From Nocardia mikamii NBRC 108933 (GTDB taxonomy: Bacteria > Actinomycetota > Actinomycetes > Mycobacteriales > Mycobacteriaceae), in the NCBI RefSeq assembly GCF_001613505.1, contig NZ_BDCM01000003.1:186001-250000 (forward strand): DNA of 64,000 bases, given 5' to 3'. The position numbers were made by a program, and so were the translations under genes. This document shows, piece by piece, positions 11,343 to 20,331 of the stretch. The notes under the pieces are model-generated. The model ran no database searches. It was not told where the DNA came from and saw only the letters and a list, made by a program, of their open reading frames with translations. Each line of letters starts with the position of its first letter. Position 1 is the first letter of the stretch.

Positions 11343-11780
11343 CTACTCCGAGTCGGCGACCAGCTGCTTCATGATCGAGACCGCGTCGTCGAGCACCCGC
11401 AGCTGATCGGGGGTCAGACCGGACAGCTGAGCGAACATCCAGGCCTCGCGGGCGTTGTTCTCGTCCTGGATCAGCGCCTTGCCGGCGTCGGACAGCGACA
11501 CGATGACCTGGCGGCCGTCGGTGGGGTGCGGATCGCGCTTGACCAGTTGCAGTTCCGAGAGCGAGGCGATCACTCGCGTCATCGACGGAGGCTGTACCCG
11601 CTCCTTGGCGGCGAGCACACCGGGAGTCATCGCCCCGTCCCTGGCCAGGGTCGCCAGAGCCGACAGTTGGGTGAGCGAAATCTGCGCGTCGGCGCGACGG
11701 CCGCGCAGATGGCGCGTCAGCCGCACGACCGCCAGGGACAGTTCACCGGCGAGCGCGCGGATATCGGAAGGCGTGGTCAC
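11343..11780 (-). CDS. MarR-family regulator (Rv0880-like)
   Basis: The 145-residue winged-helix regulator shows LSLAVVRLTRHLRGRR (dimer helix), ISLTQLSALATLARDGAMTPG (recognition region) and VQPPSMTRVIASLSELQLVKRDPHPTDGRQV (helix 3 and wing). The pattern closely resembles Rv0880. GTG 11780 is preferred over ATG 11807: TATCGT lies 8 bases upstream on the minus strand, giving a leaderless start, and ATG 11807 would sit inside the operator palindrome. It is divergent from the DUF2530 gene and most likely autoregulated. Confidence 0.88.
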   Translation of the reverse strand: MTTPSDIRALAGELSLAVVRLTRHLRGRRADAQISLTQLSALATLARDGAMTPGVLAAKERVQPPSMTRVIASLSELQLVKRDPHPTDGRQVIVSLSDAGKALIQDENNAREAWMFAQLSGLTPDQLRVLDDAVSIMKQLVADSE

Positions 11781-11788
11781 AGTGGCAA

Positions 11789-11794
11789 ACGATA
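11789..11794 (-). promoter_or_regulatory. Leaderless -10 of marR
   Basis: TATCGT on the minus strand lies 8 bases before GTG 11780. Confidence 0.5.
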
Positions 11795-11801
11795 CGTGAC
11801 A

Positions 11802-11813
11802 CCACATATGTGG
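11802..11813. promoter_or_regulatory. Palindromic operator between marR and DUF2530 gene
   Basis: CCACATATGTGG is a perfect 12-bp palindrome, 8 bases behind the marR -10 and 18 bases ahead of the plus-strand -10. The position suggests MarR autoregulation that also controls the divergent gene. Confidence 0.6.
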
Positions 11814-11830
11814 TTCGCCGTTCCCGCCGC

Positions 11831-11836
11831 TATCGT
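11831..11836 (+). promoter_or_regulatory. Leaderless -10 of the DUF2530 gene
   Basis: TATCGT followed by seven bases and GTG 11844 supports that start. Confidence 0.5.
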
Positions 11837-11843
11837 GGACTTC

Positions 11844-12080
11844 GTGACCCCCGAGGTGCCCGAGATCCCGCCGCGGCTGACCGATCCACGTCCCGTTCTG
11901 GCCGTCGGCTCGCTGGTGTGGCTGGTGGCCACGGTGGTGGTCTGGTGCAACGACAGCTGGGCCGACGCGCGGCCGATCTGCCTGATGGGGCTCGGAGTGG
12001 GACTGCTCGGCTACAGCATTTTCGTGATTCAGCGCCGCGGCGCCCGCAGAGGTGACAAAGGCGCGCAGAAAGGGCTGTGA
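11844..12080 (+). CDS. DUF2530 small membrane protein (Rv0882-like)
   Basis: The 78-residue protein begins VTPEVPEIPPRLTDPRP and has two transmembrane segments (VLAVGSLVWLVATVVVW; PICLMGLGVGLLGYSIFVI) with a WCNDSW loop, ending in a basic tail. This is the DUF2530 pattern, whose function is unknown. GTG 11844 is chosen from the leaderless -10; GTG 11835 or ATG 11808 are possible. It is divergent from marR, sharing a palindrome. Confidence 0.78.
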   Translation: MTPEVPEIPPRLTDPRPVLAVGSLVWLVATVVVWCNDSWADARPICLMGLGVGLLGYSIFVIQRRGARRGDKGAQKGL

Positions 12081-12131
12081 CACCGGCCGACACGCGCCAC
12101 GCCCGAGCGCGCCGACTTTACAGTGTGCGAA

Positions 12132-12160
12132 TTGACTCATCGCGTCCTGGCGGCTTAACT
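12132..12160 (+). promoter_or_regulatory. Promoter of tetR (12168)
   Basis: TTGACT at 12132-12137, a 17-base spacer and TTAACT at 12155-12160 form a sigma70-type promoter. Seven bases follow before GTG 12168, so the mRNA would be leaderless. Confidence 0.6.
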
Positions 12161-12167
12161 CGCTTCC

Positions 12168-12794
12168 GTGTCCTCCCGATTGAGCGTCGAAGAACGACGA
12201 GCCCACCTCATCGAGGCTGCCATCGGCCTCGCGGAGAAAAAGGGCGTCGCCGGGGTAACTACGCGCGATGTCGCGCAGGCGGCCGGGGTATCGCTCGGTG
12301 TGGTGCATTACTGTTTCGAAAACAAAGATGCGCTGATGACCGAGCTGGTCAAAGCATTGTCGATGGAATTGCGCGATTCCGTCGAGACCAATGAAACGGT
12401 CTGGCAGGAAGTCGGAAGTGGAAAAGAATCCCTTCAAAATTTGGTGCGCGCCAGCCTGGAACTGCTCTGGCTGAACATCGAATCCACACCGCAACGACAA
12501 CTGCTCACCTACGAAACCACCACCTACGCTCTGCGTGAAAGTGAGCAGACCCCAGCGAAACTCGCGATCGCGCGCGAACAGTATCTGTTCAACGACGCCA
12601 CGGTCGCCGACGTTCTCGAGCACGGGCGCGTGGCCACCGGAACCGAATGGCGAATTCCGGTTCAGACGTTGAGCCGATTCACCCTGAATGTCATCGACGG
12701 AATCGTTTTGCGCTGGCTCGTCGACGACGACAGCGCGGCGGTGCGCACCCAGCTCGACGTGCTGGCGGAAATGATCACCACCTACGCGAAATAG
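12168..12794 (+). CDS. TetR-family regulator, BetI-like
   Basis: The 208-residue product has a typical N-terminal TetR helix-turn-helix (residues 10-55: GVTTRDVAQAAGVSLGVVHYCFENKDALM) and a C-terminal TetR_C/BetI-like ligand domain. Codon use is less GC-rich than the neighbours, with runs such as GAAAACAAAGAT and GGAAAAGAATCC, which may mark more recent acquisition. It starts at GTG 12168 directly after a leaderless promoter. It is convergent with the sacsin-like ATPase and its targets are not evident. Confidence 0.85.
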   Translation: MSSRLSVEERRAHLIEAAIGLAEKKGVAGVTTRDVAQAAGVSLGVVHYCFENKDALMTELVKALSMELRDSVETNETVWQEVGSGKESLQNLVRASLELLWLNIESTPQRQLLTYETTTYALRESEQTPAKLAIAREQYLFNDATVADVLEHGRVATGTEWRIPVQTLSRFTLNVIDGIVLRWLVDDDSAAVRTQLDVLAEMITTYAK

Positions 12795-12806
12795 CCGCGT
12801 CGCGTA

Positions 12807-15647
12807 TCACGAACTCGGTTGCCGCTGCACGTGGGTGGTGTCACCCGAACGCCACCACGGCACGGCCACGGTGGCCTCGTAGGCGCCCGTGAGCCGGACC
12901 TCCAGACGATCGTGCAGCACCAGCTCACCGGCCGGTGCCGGCAGTCCGAACTGCAATCGCAACAACACACCCAGCGGCTCGTCCGCCCAGGTCGTGCGTT
13001 TTCCGGCGCCGAGCACCTCGGCATGCACAGCCTCCGAGGCAGCGGCCACATCGAGCAGCGTGGCCAGCTCGCCCGCATGGTCGATATCGCCGGCGACCAG
13101 GCGATCCGGCGGCAGCGCCAGACCGAGCCAGGGGCGGTCCAGGACCAGCGCCCGATCGGGATCGATCACCGCCCCCGACAACGCACGCACCCGCTCCGGC
13201 ACCCCGATCTCGTCGAGATCCAGCCGCGGCACGGCCGCGGCGAGCCGGCGGTGGGTCTGCGAAACCGCTTCCGGGGTGGGCCTATTCGCCGGATCGGCCA
13301 GTGCCTCGAGCAGGGCCACGGCCAGGTCCGCGGTGATGTTCGCCGGGTCGGCGAGCACCGAGTCGAGGGCCGCCAGATCGGCCGCGGAAAAGCCCGGCAG
13401 CTGGGGCAGCAGATCGGCGAACACCGGATCCGATCCGGCCCGATGCACGCCGAGCGGACGGCCGTCGACCCGCGCGTGCCGACGCAACCACCACGCGGTG
13501 TAGCCGTCGCGGTCGGCGAGCAGCGCGCGGGTGGCCGGTTCGGACAGCAGCAGCCGCAGCGCCTGCGGCCACGCGTCGTCGGCGACCAGATCCAGATCCC
13601 GCACCGCCGCGAACTCCGGCGGATCTTCCGGCAACCCCTGCCACCAGCGGTCCTCGTCGTCGAGATCGTGGTCGGGACCGGTGGGATCGGTTTCGGTGAC
13701 GACGGTGAACCCCCAGCCGACGCCGATCGCACGCAACGCCGTGGCCGGATGGTGCTGCGCGACCTCCGGGTCGAGGGTGCCGAACGGGGATTCGCCGACC
13801 AGCACCTCGGCCAGGGGGGCGGCGGGGAGCAGCAGTTCGTCGGCGGGGCGCAATTCACCGGTGCTGTCGGGCAATTCGAGCGCGCCGAGCCACGTCGGCA
13901 ACGTGACGCCGGCCGGCAGGTGGGCGGCGAGACCGAGCACGGCCTCGCGCAGATCCTCGTCGTCGGGGCGGTGATCGAGTTCGGCGCGCAGGGCGGTGTC
14001 GATCAGCAGATCCTCCACACCGGCCTGTTGGGCGCCGAGGCGGCCGAGCAGCTCGTGCGCGGCCTCCGGGTGGACCAGCCGCGCCCACGGCACCGCCACC
14101 GCGTCCTCGAGCTGATCGTCGAGCACCACCGTGCGGGGGCCGGTGACCAGACGGCCGTCGGAGAGCGGCACGGCCAGCGCCCCCAACTCCTCGGCGGCGA
14201 GCGGGTCGGTGACGAACGGTTCCAGCGCGTCGTAGAGCGAATACCACCATTGCGGCGGGCGCTGCACACTTCCGGTCAGTTCGGCGACGCGGGCCAGGCC
14301 GATGCGGTGAACGTCCAGAACGCCGAGCAGTTCGGCGGTGCCGCGGCCCGACAACTCCGGAACCACCAGCGGCCCCAGCAGAGTCGCCAGCAGATCGGCG
14401 AGTTCGGTTGTGACGCCCAGAAATACACTCGCACGCGACGGCGCCGCATCGGTACGCACCGGGGCCGCCGCGTCGTCCGCGGACGTGCCGGCCGCGCCGC
14501 CGAAATCGGGCAGCGCGACATCGGCATCGGCCGAGTCGGCGCTCGCACCGGCAGCCGGGGCCAGCACCGGCAACCACGGATTTTCGCGCAGCTGCTTCAC
14601 CAATGCCTCGCGAAGCAGGCCGTCGGCCTCGCTGCGAGCGAAGCCGGGCGCCGGAACGAGCACCAGCCGGTCCCCCGGCGGCAGGGCGCGGGCGAAATCC
14701 GCATAGCCCTCGGCCAATTCGGCCACCCGGGCGCCGGGCATCAGCCGGCGCCGATCCGGTTGCAGGGCGATATCGGCGATCACCAGGGCGGGCAGGGACA
14801 ATTCCTCGTCGGTGCGGGTCGGCGCGCGCAGCACATCGGCGGGCGCCGCAACGGCCCGGCCGTCACGCATCGGGAGCAGCCAGCGCGCCCGCTCGGTGGT
14901 GTACTGCCACCACCGGAAGTCCTCGCCGGAGGGCGCGGTGATGCAGACCTGCTGCAGGCCGTTGCCGAGATCCTCCACCGCGCGCCAGGATTCGTCGTCC
15001 TCGATCCGGATCGTCTGCAGGCCCGGCAGTTCCAGCAGCAGATCCACCGCCTCGGCCCGCATGGCCGCGAGCAGGTCCGCGGCGTCGACGTCCTCGCGCA
15101 GCCACACCACGATCTCGCTGTCGAAACCGGTCTCCGGGGCGACGGCCACCGACCAGGCCAAACGCAGCACCGGGACGGCGGGGCCGTCCGCGCCGACGGG
15201 GATGTCGATACCGTTGTCGCGCAGTTCGGTCAGGGTCTGCGCCCGGGAGAATCGTAAAGATCCTGTGGTGGAACGAAATTCCACCTCGTCACCGGCGGAC
15301 AGGACCGCCGTGAACCCGACACCGAACCGGCCGACCGCCGTACCCGTCTTGCCCGACGCGCGCAACGCCGTCAGCGCGTGCACGCCGGAAAGATCCAGCG
15401 GGGCACCCGTATTGGCGATATGCAGAGCCCGGCCGCGCAGCCGCACCGAGACCCGGCCGGAGACCCCGGCCTTGGCCGCGGCGTCGGCGGCGTTCTGTGC
15501 CAGCTCGGTGAGCAACCGATCGCGATACCCGGCCCGGACCAGATCCGCCTCGGTGGCGGCGTCCTCACGCAGGCGAGTCGGCGAATTCCGCCACGCGGTG
15601 AGTACTCCCGCACGCAAGTCCGCGGTGCCGAACGGATCCTGTGTCAC
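12807..15647 (-). CDS. Sacsin/Hsp90-like ATPase domain protein
   Basis: This 946-residue protein begins with a GHKL ATPase domain like that of sacsin and Hsp90: RLLTELAQNAADAAAKA is the N-box with catalytic Glu and Asn, and GRFGVGFTAVLSAGDEV is the G2 box. The remaining 700 residues are rich in Ala, Asp and Leu without recognised motifs. It may be a chaperone-like or DNA-associated ATPase; its role is unknown. GTG 15647 is the first plausible start and lies 26 bases after the DUF3027 stop, so the two form an operon. Confidence 0.78.
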   Translation of the reverse strand: MTQDPFGTADLRAGVLTAWRNSPTRLREDAATEADLVRAGYRDRLLTELAQNAADAAAKAGVSGRVSVRLRGRALHIANTGAPLDLSGVHALTALRASGKTGTAVGRFGVGFTAVLSAGDEVEFRSTTGSLRFSRAQTLTELRDNGIDIPVGADGPAVPVLRLAWSVAVAPETGFDSEIVVWLREDVDAADLLAAMRAEAVDLLLELPGLQTIRIEDDESWRAVEDLGNGLQQVCITAPSGEDFRWWQYTTERARWLLPMRDGRAVAAPADVLRAPTRTDEELSLPALVIADIALQPDRRRLMPGARVAELAEGYADFARALPPGDRLVLVPAPGFARSEADGLLREALVKQLRENPWLPVLAPAAGASADSADADVALPDFGGAAGTSADDAAAPVRTDAAPSRASVFLGVTTELADLLATLLGPLVVPELSGRGTAELLGVLDVHRIGLARVAELTGSVQRPPQWWYSLYDALEPFVTDPLAAEELGALAVPLSDGRLVTGPRTVVLDDQLEDAVAVPWARLVHPEAAHELLGRLGAQQAGVEDLLIDTALRAELDHRPDDEDLREAVLGLAAHLPAGVTLPTWLGALELPDSTGELRPADELLLPAAPLAEVLVGESPFGTLDPEVAQHHPATALRAIGVGWGFTVVTETDPTGPDHDLDDEDRWWQGLPEDPPEFAAVRDLDLVADDAWPQALRLLLSEPATRALLADRDGYTAWWLRRHARVDGRPLGVHRAGSDPVFADLLPQLPGFSAADLAALDSVLADPANITADLAVALLEALADPANRPTPEAVSQTHRRLAAAVPRLDLDEIGVPERVRALSGAVIDPDRALVLDRPWLGLALPPDRLVAGDIDHAGELATLLDVAAASEAVHAEVLGAGKRTTWADEPLGVLLRLQFGLPAPAGELVLHDRLEVRLTGAYEATVAVPWWRSGDTTHVQRQPSS

Positions 15648-15673
15648 CCTTACGGCTCCCCCGCTCGCGCTCG

Positions 15674-17119
15674 TCAGTTCTCCTCCGCCGCCCCGGACTC
15701 ACCGGGCTGCACCCGCACCGCGGACACCGCCCAGGCATCGCTGTAGCGAACCGGTTCGGCGCCGGCCGCGCTCTCGGCGGTGGAGCGATCCGTCTCGGCC
15801 GCGGCGGGAGCGCCGGCCGCATCGGGCGCAGCGGACTCGGACTCCGACGCCGACTCGGCGTCCGTGTCGGCGGCATCTGCGGTCGCGGAATGGATTTCGG
15901 CATTCGCGGATCCATCGGCATCGCCACCGGTGGCCGCAGCGCCCGATTCCGCCCCTCCGGCCACCGAGGTCGCGGGGGTCGAGACGGTTTCGGCCGACGG
16001 TGCCGCTGCCAGGTGCGGGGAAGTAATCCCGGCGCTGTCCGCGGGCGCACCCTCAGCGGTACCGGGGTCGGCCGCAGCAGCGGAAGCGGACCCGGGCTCG
16101 GCTGGCTCGGAGGCGTCGCCGACAGCGCTCGAAAGTTCTTCGGTCGCAGGAGTTTCCGGAGCGGCATCGGCGGCACGCACCCGGGTCGCATCCACGTCGG
16201 CGGACGACACCTCGGCGGCGGTTTCGCCGGGGCTCGACGGCGATTCGCCCGCGGCGGCACCTTCATCGACCGATGCGTCCCGAACGGCCGCCTCCGACGC
16301 TGCGGGCGTGTCTGCGCCGGCGGGTGCGTCCGCTGTCGTCTCCGCTTCGCCGGCCCCGTCCCGCGCGGTCAATTCCTCGGCGGGGACGACCTCGATCGCC
16401 GCATCGTCGTAGGCCTCGTAGAGCGGGGAGCCGGCACCGGTGGGCATCTCGGTGTCGGAGTGGGCGCCGCAGCCGTATTCGACGTGGACCACCCGGCCGT
16501 CGGCGCCCATCGCGTTGGCGCAGACGCCGAAGGCGGCGCGCAGGGCGCCGGCGAGGGGCACGAAGAAGCCGCAGACTCCGCAGGTTCCAGGGGCCGAACG
16601 CGCCATCTCGGTGTCGGGACCGAATTCGGAGTACCAGCGCTCGGCGGCCTCCACTCGGCCCTCGCGGCTGAGGACCTGGCGGCGGCCGAGGCCGATCTCC
16701 TCACACACCTCGTCGACCACCGGGTCGCCGGTCTCCAGATATCCGGGCACCAGGCGCGGATCGTCGACGCGCGGGGCGAGCAGATCGCCGGGGGCCAGAT
16801 CCCCGGGGCGGATACGCTGATCCCACGGCACGAAGTCCGGCGCCACCAGGGCGTCGGGCCCGGGCAGCAGGGCGGACTCGCTGACCGTCGCGTACTCGGC
16901 ATCGGGCGCGGCCGCGACCACGACCTCCCACTGCCAGCCGCGGTACCCCGGCAGGGTCGCCGCGAAGTGATGGGTGGCCGCACACTCGTTCTCGCCGGTG
17001 ACGCCCAGATGTTCGCCCACACCCGTGGGCTGCAACTCCAGGAGCGCACGGCGAGCCAGGTCGACCGCCCCCGCCAGGATCGGTCGCACACCGGACTCCG
17101 AAACAGACACTGCGCTCAC
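15674..17119 (-). CDS. DUF3027 protein with a long acidic Ala-rich tail
   Basis: The first 250 residues match the DUF3027 pattern: GENECAATHHFAATLPGYRGW, GDLLAPRVDDPRLVPGYLE, and a cysteine cluster (CGVCGFFVP ... CANAMG ... VEYGCGAHS) that could bind zinc. From about residue 255 to the end the protein is low-complexity, dominated by Ala, Glu, Ser, Asp and Thr. GTG 17119 starts VSAVSVSESGVRPILAGAVDLAR. It is cotranscribed with the sacsin-like ATPase and divergent from the gene at 17137, with only 17 bases between them. Function unknown. Confidence 0.8.
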   Translation of the reverse strand: MSAVSVSESGVRPILAGAVDLARRALLELQPTGVGEHLGVTGENECAATHHFAATLPGYRGWQWEVVVAAAPDAEYATVSESALLPGPDALVAPDFVPWDQRIRPGDLAPGDLLAPRVDDPRLVPGYLETGDPVVDEVCEEIGLGRRQVLSREGRVEAAERWYSEFGPDTEMARSAPGTCGVCGFFVPLAGALRAAFGVCANAMGADGRVVHVEYGCGAHSDTEMPTGAGSPLYEAYDDAAIEVVPAEELTARDGAGEAETTADAPAGADTPAASEAAVRDASVDEGAAAGESPSSPGETAAEVSSADVDATRVRAADAAPETPATEELSSAVGDASEPAEPGSASAAAADPGTAEGAPADSAGITSPHLAAAPSAETVSTPATSVAGGAESGAAATGGDADGSANAEIHSATADAADTDAESASESESAAPDAAGAPAAAETDRSTAESAAGAEPVRYSDAWAVSAVRVQPGESGAAEEN

Positions 17120-17123
17120 GTCC

Positions 17124-17136
17124 TACATTTTGCCGT
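17124..17136 (+). promoter_or_regulatory. Leaderless -10 of the cyclotransferase gene
   Basis: TACATT at 17124-17129 followed by seven bases and ATG 17137. It overlaps the 5' end region of the divergent DUF3027 gene. Confidence 0.55.
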
Positions 17137-17916
17137 ATGAAACGCCAACGCCGTGCGGCGGCCGCAGCAGTGCTGATCGCGGCGGCCACAATGCTGTCCG
17201 CCACGGCCTGTGAGCGCGACGACAACACCGCGCGCCTGCGGGTCGAAGTGGTCGCCACCCGGCCGCACGACCGCGCCGCGTTCACCGAGGGACTCGAGGT
17301 CGACGGCCCGGTTCTCTACGAGAGCACCGGGATGGAAGGCGACTCCGGAGTGCGGGCCACCGATCTCGCCACCGGCGCGCCGATCGCCGCCGCGACGCTC
17401 TCCGACGACTACTTCGGCGAGGGCGTCACCCGCGCCGGGGACACCGTCTGGCAACTCACCTGGAAGGACGAGACCGCCTTCGCCCGCGATCCGCGCACAC
17501 TCGCCGAACGCCGCCGCGTCCACTACGACGGCGAAGGCTGGGGCCTGTGCACCCGCGGCGACCGCGTGGTGATGAGCAACGGCAGCGACACCCTCACCTT
17601 CCGCGACCCCGCCACCTTCGCGACGACCGGCACGATCCGGCTCACCAGCCATCACGACGCCCGGCTCAACGAACTCGATTGCGCCGCAGACGGTTCGATC
17701 TACGCCAACGTCTGGCCGACCGATCAGATCCTGCACATCGATCCCGTCAGCGGCGCGGTACTGGCCGAGATCGAGGCCGGCGGCCTGCTGCGCCCCACCG
17801 AGCGCACGGGAGCCGACGTCCTCAACGGCATCGCCCAGATCCCCGGCACCGACCGCTTCCTGATCACCGGAAAATACTGGCCCACCATGTTCGAGGTCCG
17901 ATTCGTCCCGATGTGA
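17137..17916 (+). CDS. Glutaminyl-peptide cyclotransferase, exported
   Basis: The 259-residue protein has a basic, hydrophobic signal peptide (MKRQRRAAAAAVLIAAATML) with a lipobox-like SATAC at Cys25. The body is the beta-propeller glutamine cyclotransferase family (Glu_cyclase_2): PHDRAAFTEGLEVDGPVLYESTG, WKDETAFARD, YDGEGWGLC, LNELDCADGS-type segment, YANVWPTDQILHIDP and VLNGIAQIP. It would form pyroglutamate at N-termini of secreted proteins, outside the membrane. ATG 17137 is fixed by the -10. Confidence 0.88.
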   Translation: MKRQRRAAAAAVLIAAATMLSATACERDDNTARLRVEVVATRPHDRAAFTEGLEVDGPVLYESTGMEGDSGVRATDLATGAPIAAATLSDDYFGEGVTRAGDTVWQLTWKDETAFARDPRTLAERRRVHYDGEGWGLCTRGDRVVMSNGSDTLTFRDPATFATTGTIRLTSHHDARLNELDCAADGSIYANVWPTDQILHIDPVSGAVLAEIEAGGLLRPTERTGADVLNGIAQIPGTDRFLITGKYWPTMFEVRFVPM

Positions 17917-18006
17917 GCGCGACGGTCGCCATGACGGCGACCGACACGCATCGGATCACAGCCCGGCCGATGTCCACGCGTCGGCCGAGTGCGAGAGAAT
18001 CGAATC

Positions 18007-19761
18007 GTGACTGCCTCCCGCGAACCCTCCGGCACCGAACCCGGTCCGCGGGACGGCGAGGAGTATCCCGCTACCCGGCGGCATCCCGGCTACGACCGGT
18101 ACCCGCCGCCGAACGCCCCGTCGTCCGCGCCGCTGCCTCCGCTACCTCGCCGCAATGGTGAACCGGACGTGCCCGAATTCGTGACCCGGCGCATGGCGTC
18201 GGGCGAACCGCCGCGGGCACTCCCCCCGCGCGGATCGCACGGCGACGACCGTTCCGGCGAGGCGGCCGAGGCCCCGGGCGCCGAGGCCCCGAGCGCGCCC
18301 GAGCGTCCCCGGCCCAAGGACGCGAAAATCGCCGAACGTCAACGTGTCCCTCGCAAGATGACGGTGACGCGGGTGATGGCGATGCGCACCAGGCACCTCA
18401 CCGAGAAGGGTTTCCACACCTTCCAGCGCGCGGCGCGGGCCGACGGCGCCGGCGAATCCGGGCTCACCGCACTCGTTTACGCGACGATGGCCAACTTCGC
18501 CCTCGACGCCGCGATCGCGGTGGCGCTGGCCAACACGCTGTTCTTCGCCAGTGCCACCGCCGAATCCAAGACCAAGGTGGCGCTGTATCTGCTGATCACC
18601 ATCGCGCCGTTCGCGGTCATCGCGCCGCTGATCGGCCCGCTGCTGGACCGGCTGCAACGCGGGCGCAGACTCGCACTGTCGGCCTCGTTCGCGATCCGGG
18701 TGGTCTTCGCGATCCTGCTGATCTTCAATTTCGACAGCTGGGCGCTGTACCCGCTGGCGCTGTGCATGATGATCTCGAGTAAATCGTTCGCGGTCCTCAA
18801 GAGCGCGGTGACGCCACGGGTGCTGCCGCCCGGTATCGATCTGGTCCGCACCAATTCCCGGCTCACCGTATTCGGCCTGGTCGGCGGGACGCTCGGCGCG
18901 GGCGCGGTGGCCGGAGCGGTCGCCGCGGTGGCCGGGTCCGTCGGCGCCCTGGTGTTCGCGGCGCTGATCGCGGCGGCCGGGGCCTATCTGAGCCTGCGCA
19001 TTCCGTCCTGGGTCGAGGTCACCGAGGGCGAGGTGCCGGCGACGCTGGGCTACCACAGCCGCGACGGCGGCACCGAAGTGCTGGACCGCGGCGAGAAATC
19101 GCCGGTGAAACCGAGCCGGCGCCGGCAGCCGCTGGGCCGGTCGGTGGTCACCGGCCTGTGGGGCAACAGCGCGATCCGGGTGCTGACCGGCTTCCTCACC
19201 TTCTATGTGGCCTTCGTCGCGAAATCGACCGAACACCGCCCGGTGCAGCAGGCCGCGATGCTCGGGCTGGTCGGCGCGGCCGCGGCGATCGGCAACTTCG
19301 CCGGCAACGCGACCGGCGCCCGGCTGAAACTGGGCCGGCCGTCACTGATCGTGGTGGAGTGCACCGCGGCGTGCACCGCCGTCGCCGTCGTCGCGATGCT
19401 GCTCGACAATCTGATCGGCGCCGCGGTCGCCGCGCTGGTGGCGGCCTGTGCCAGCGCACTGGCCAAGGTCTCGCTGGACGCCTCGATCCAGGACGATCTG
19501 CCGCCGGAATCGATCGCCTCCGGATTCGGGCGCTCGGAAACGGTGCTGCAGCTGTCCTGGGTGGTCGGTGGCGCCGGCGGCGTGCTGCTGCCGACCGTGT
19601 ACTGGGAGGGTTTCGCGGTGGTCACGGCGGTCCTGGCGTTCGGTTTGGCGCAAACCTTCGTGAGCTACCGTGGGCATTCGCTGCTCCCCGGATTGGGCGG
19701 TAACCGTCCGCAGCACGTCAAACAGGAAGTCCCCCTAGCGACAGGAAAACAGCCACAGTGA
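18007..19761 (+). CDS. MFS transporter (Rv0876c-like)
   Basis: The 584-residue protein has a 150-residue disordered, Pro/Arg-rich cytoplasmic N-terminus, then about 12 membrane segments starting near LTALVYATMANFALDAAIAV. PLLDRLQRGRRLAL resembles the MFS loop motif. SGFGRSETVLQLSWVVGGAGG lies near the C-terminus. The gene order to DUF2771 matches Rv0876c-Rv0875c. GTG 18007 is preceded by GAGAG at moderate distance. The substrate is unknown. Confidence 0.82.
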   Translation: MTASREPSGTEPGPRDGEEYPATRRHPGYDRYPPPNAPSSAPLPPLPRRNGEPDVPEFVTRRMASGEPPRALPPRGSHGDDRSGEAAEAPGAEAPSAPERPRPKDAKIAERQRVPRKMTVTRVMAMRTRHLTEKGFHTFQRAARADGAGESGLTALVYATMANFALDAAIAVALANTLFFASATAESKTKVALYLLITIAPFAVIAPLIGPLLDRLQRGRRLALSASFAIRVVFAILLIFNFDSWALYPLALCMMISSKSFAVLKSAVTPRVLPPGIDLVRTNSRLTVFGLVGGTLGAGAVAGAVAAVAGSVGALVFAALIAAAGAYLSLRIPSWVEVTEGEVPATLGYHSRDGGTEVLDRGEKSPVKPSRRRQPLGRSVVTGLWGNSAIRVLTGFLTFYVAFVAKSTEHRPVQQAAMLGLVGAAAAIGNFAGNATGARLKLGRPSLIVVECTAACTAVAVVAMLLDNLIGAAVAALVAACASALAKVSLDASIQDDLPPESIASGFGRSETVLQLSWVVGGAGGVLLPTVYWEGFAVVTAVLAFGLAQTFVSYRGHSLLPGLGGNRPQHVKQEVPLATGKQPQ

Positions 19762-20297
19762 CCAAGCCCAGCACCCGCACGATCCTCGCGCTGGCCCTGG
19801 CGGCAGTTCTGGTCGTCGCCGCGGCCGTCGCCGGCATCGTGGCGGTGGCGGTGCACAACGCGCACGAGGCCGATCCCACGGTCACCGCCTACGCGCACGG
19901 CAGAACCGTCACGGTTCCGCCCTATCTGTACTGCACGATCGGCGAACCGGATCCGCACGGCCGCGTCTCCCCCGACTGCAAGCGCACCGAGATCACCGCG
20001 GAACTGAATCCGCCGCTGGGCTACCCGGTGCAGCTGTCGCTACCGCGGCACATCGCCGACGCGCCCTGGGTGATGGTGCTGGAGTACCAGCAGATCGACA
20101 ATCCGGGCAAGACCGTGCAGCACCTGGCGTCGTACCGGGACTACCCGCAGGGCACCCTGGCCGTGACGGTGGACAGCCATCCCGAACCGAACCTGCGCCT
20201 GATCGGCGTCGAGGTGCAGTTGCTGCTGCTCGTGCGCGACGAGGCCGGCAACGAAGCCTTCTCGCCGTATCAGGCGTGGTCGATCAAGGCCGCGTGA
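19758..20297 (+). CDS. DUF2771 exported protein (Rv0875c-like)
   Basis: The 179-residue product has an N-terminal signal or anchor helix (TILALALAAVLVVAAAVAGIVAVAV) and an extracytoplasmic domain with two Cys (YLYCTIG; SPDCKRTE) that may form a disulfide. GTG 19758 overlaps the MFS stop by four bases (GTGA), which indicates translational coupling. The function of DUF2771 is unknown; the coupling suggests it works with the transporter. Confidence 0.82.
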   Translation: MTKPSTRTILALALAAVLVVAAAVAGIVAVAVHNAHEADPTVTAYAHGRTVTVPPYLYCTIGEPDPHGRVSPDCKRTEITAELNPPLGYPVQLSLPRHIADAPWVMVLEYQQIDNPGKTVQHLASYRDYPQGTLAVTVDSHPEPNLRLIGVEVQLLLLVRDEAGNEAFSPYQAWSIKAA

Positions 20298-20331
20298 CCG
20301 CGGTCCGCTCGCGAACGCGGTGCTCGCGAAC

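Noticed and set aside
12819-15257. 812-codon plus-strand ORF opposite the sacsin-like ATPase
   Set aside because: Arg/Gln/Gly-rich shadow; the minus strand carries intact GHKL ATPase motifs.
15641-17140. Gly/Arg-rich plus-strand ORF of about 500 codons opposite DUF3027
   Set aside because: It looks PE_PGRS-like at first sight, but it is the complement of the Ala/Glu-rich DUF3027 tail and lacks a PE/PPE N-terminus.
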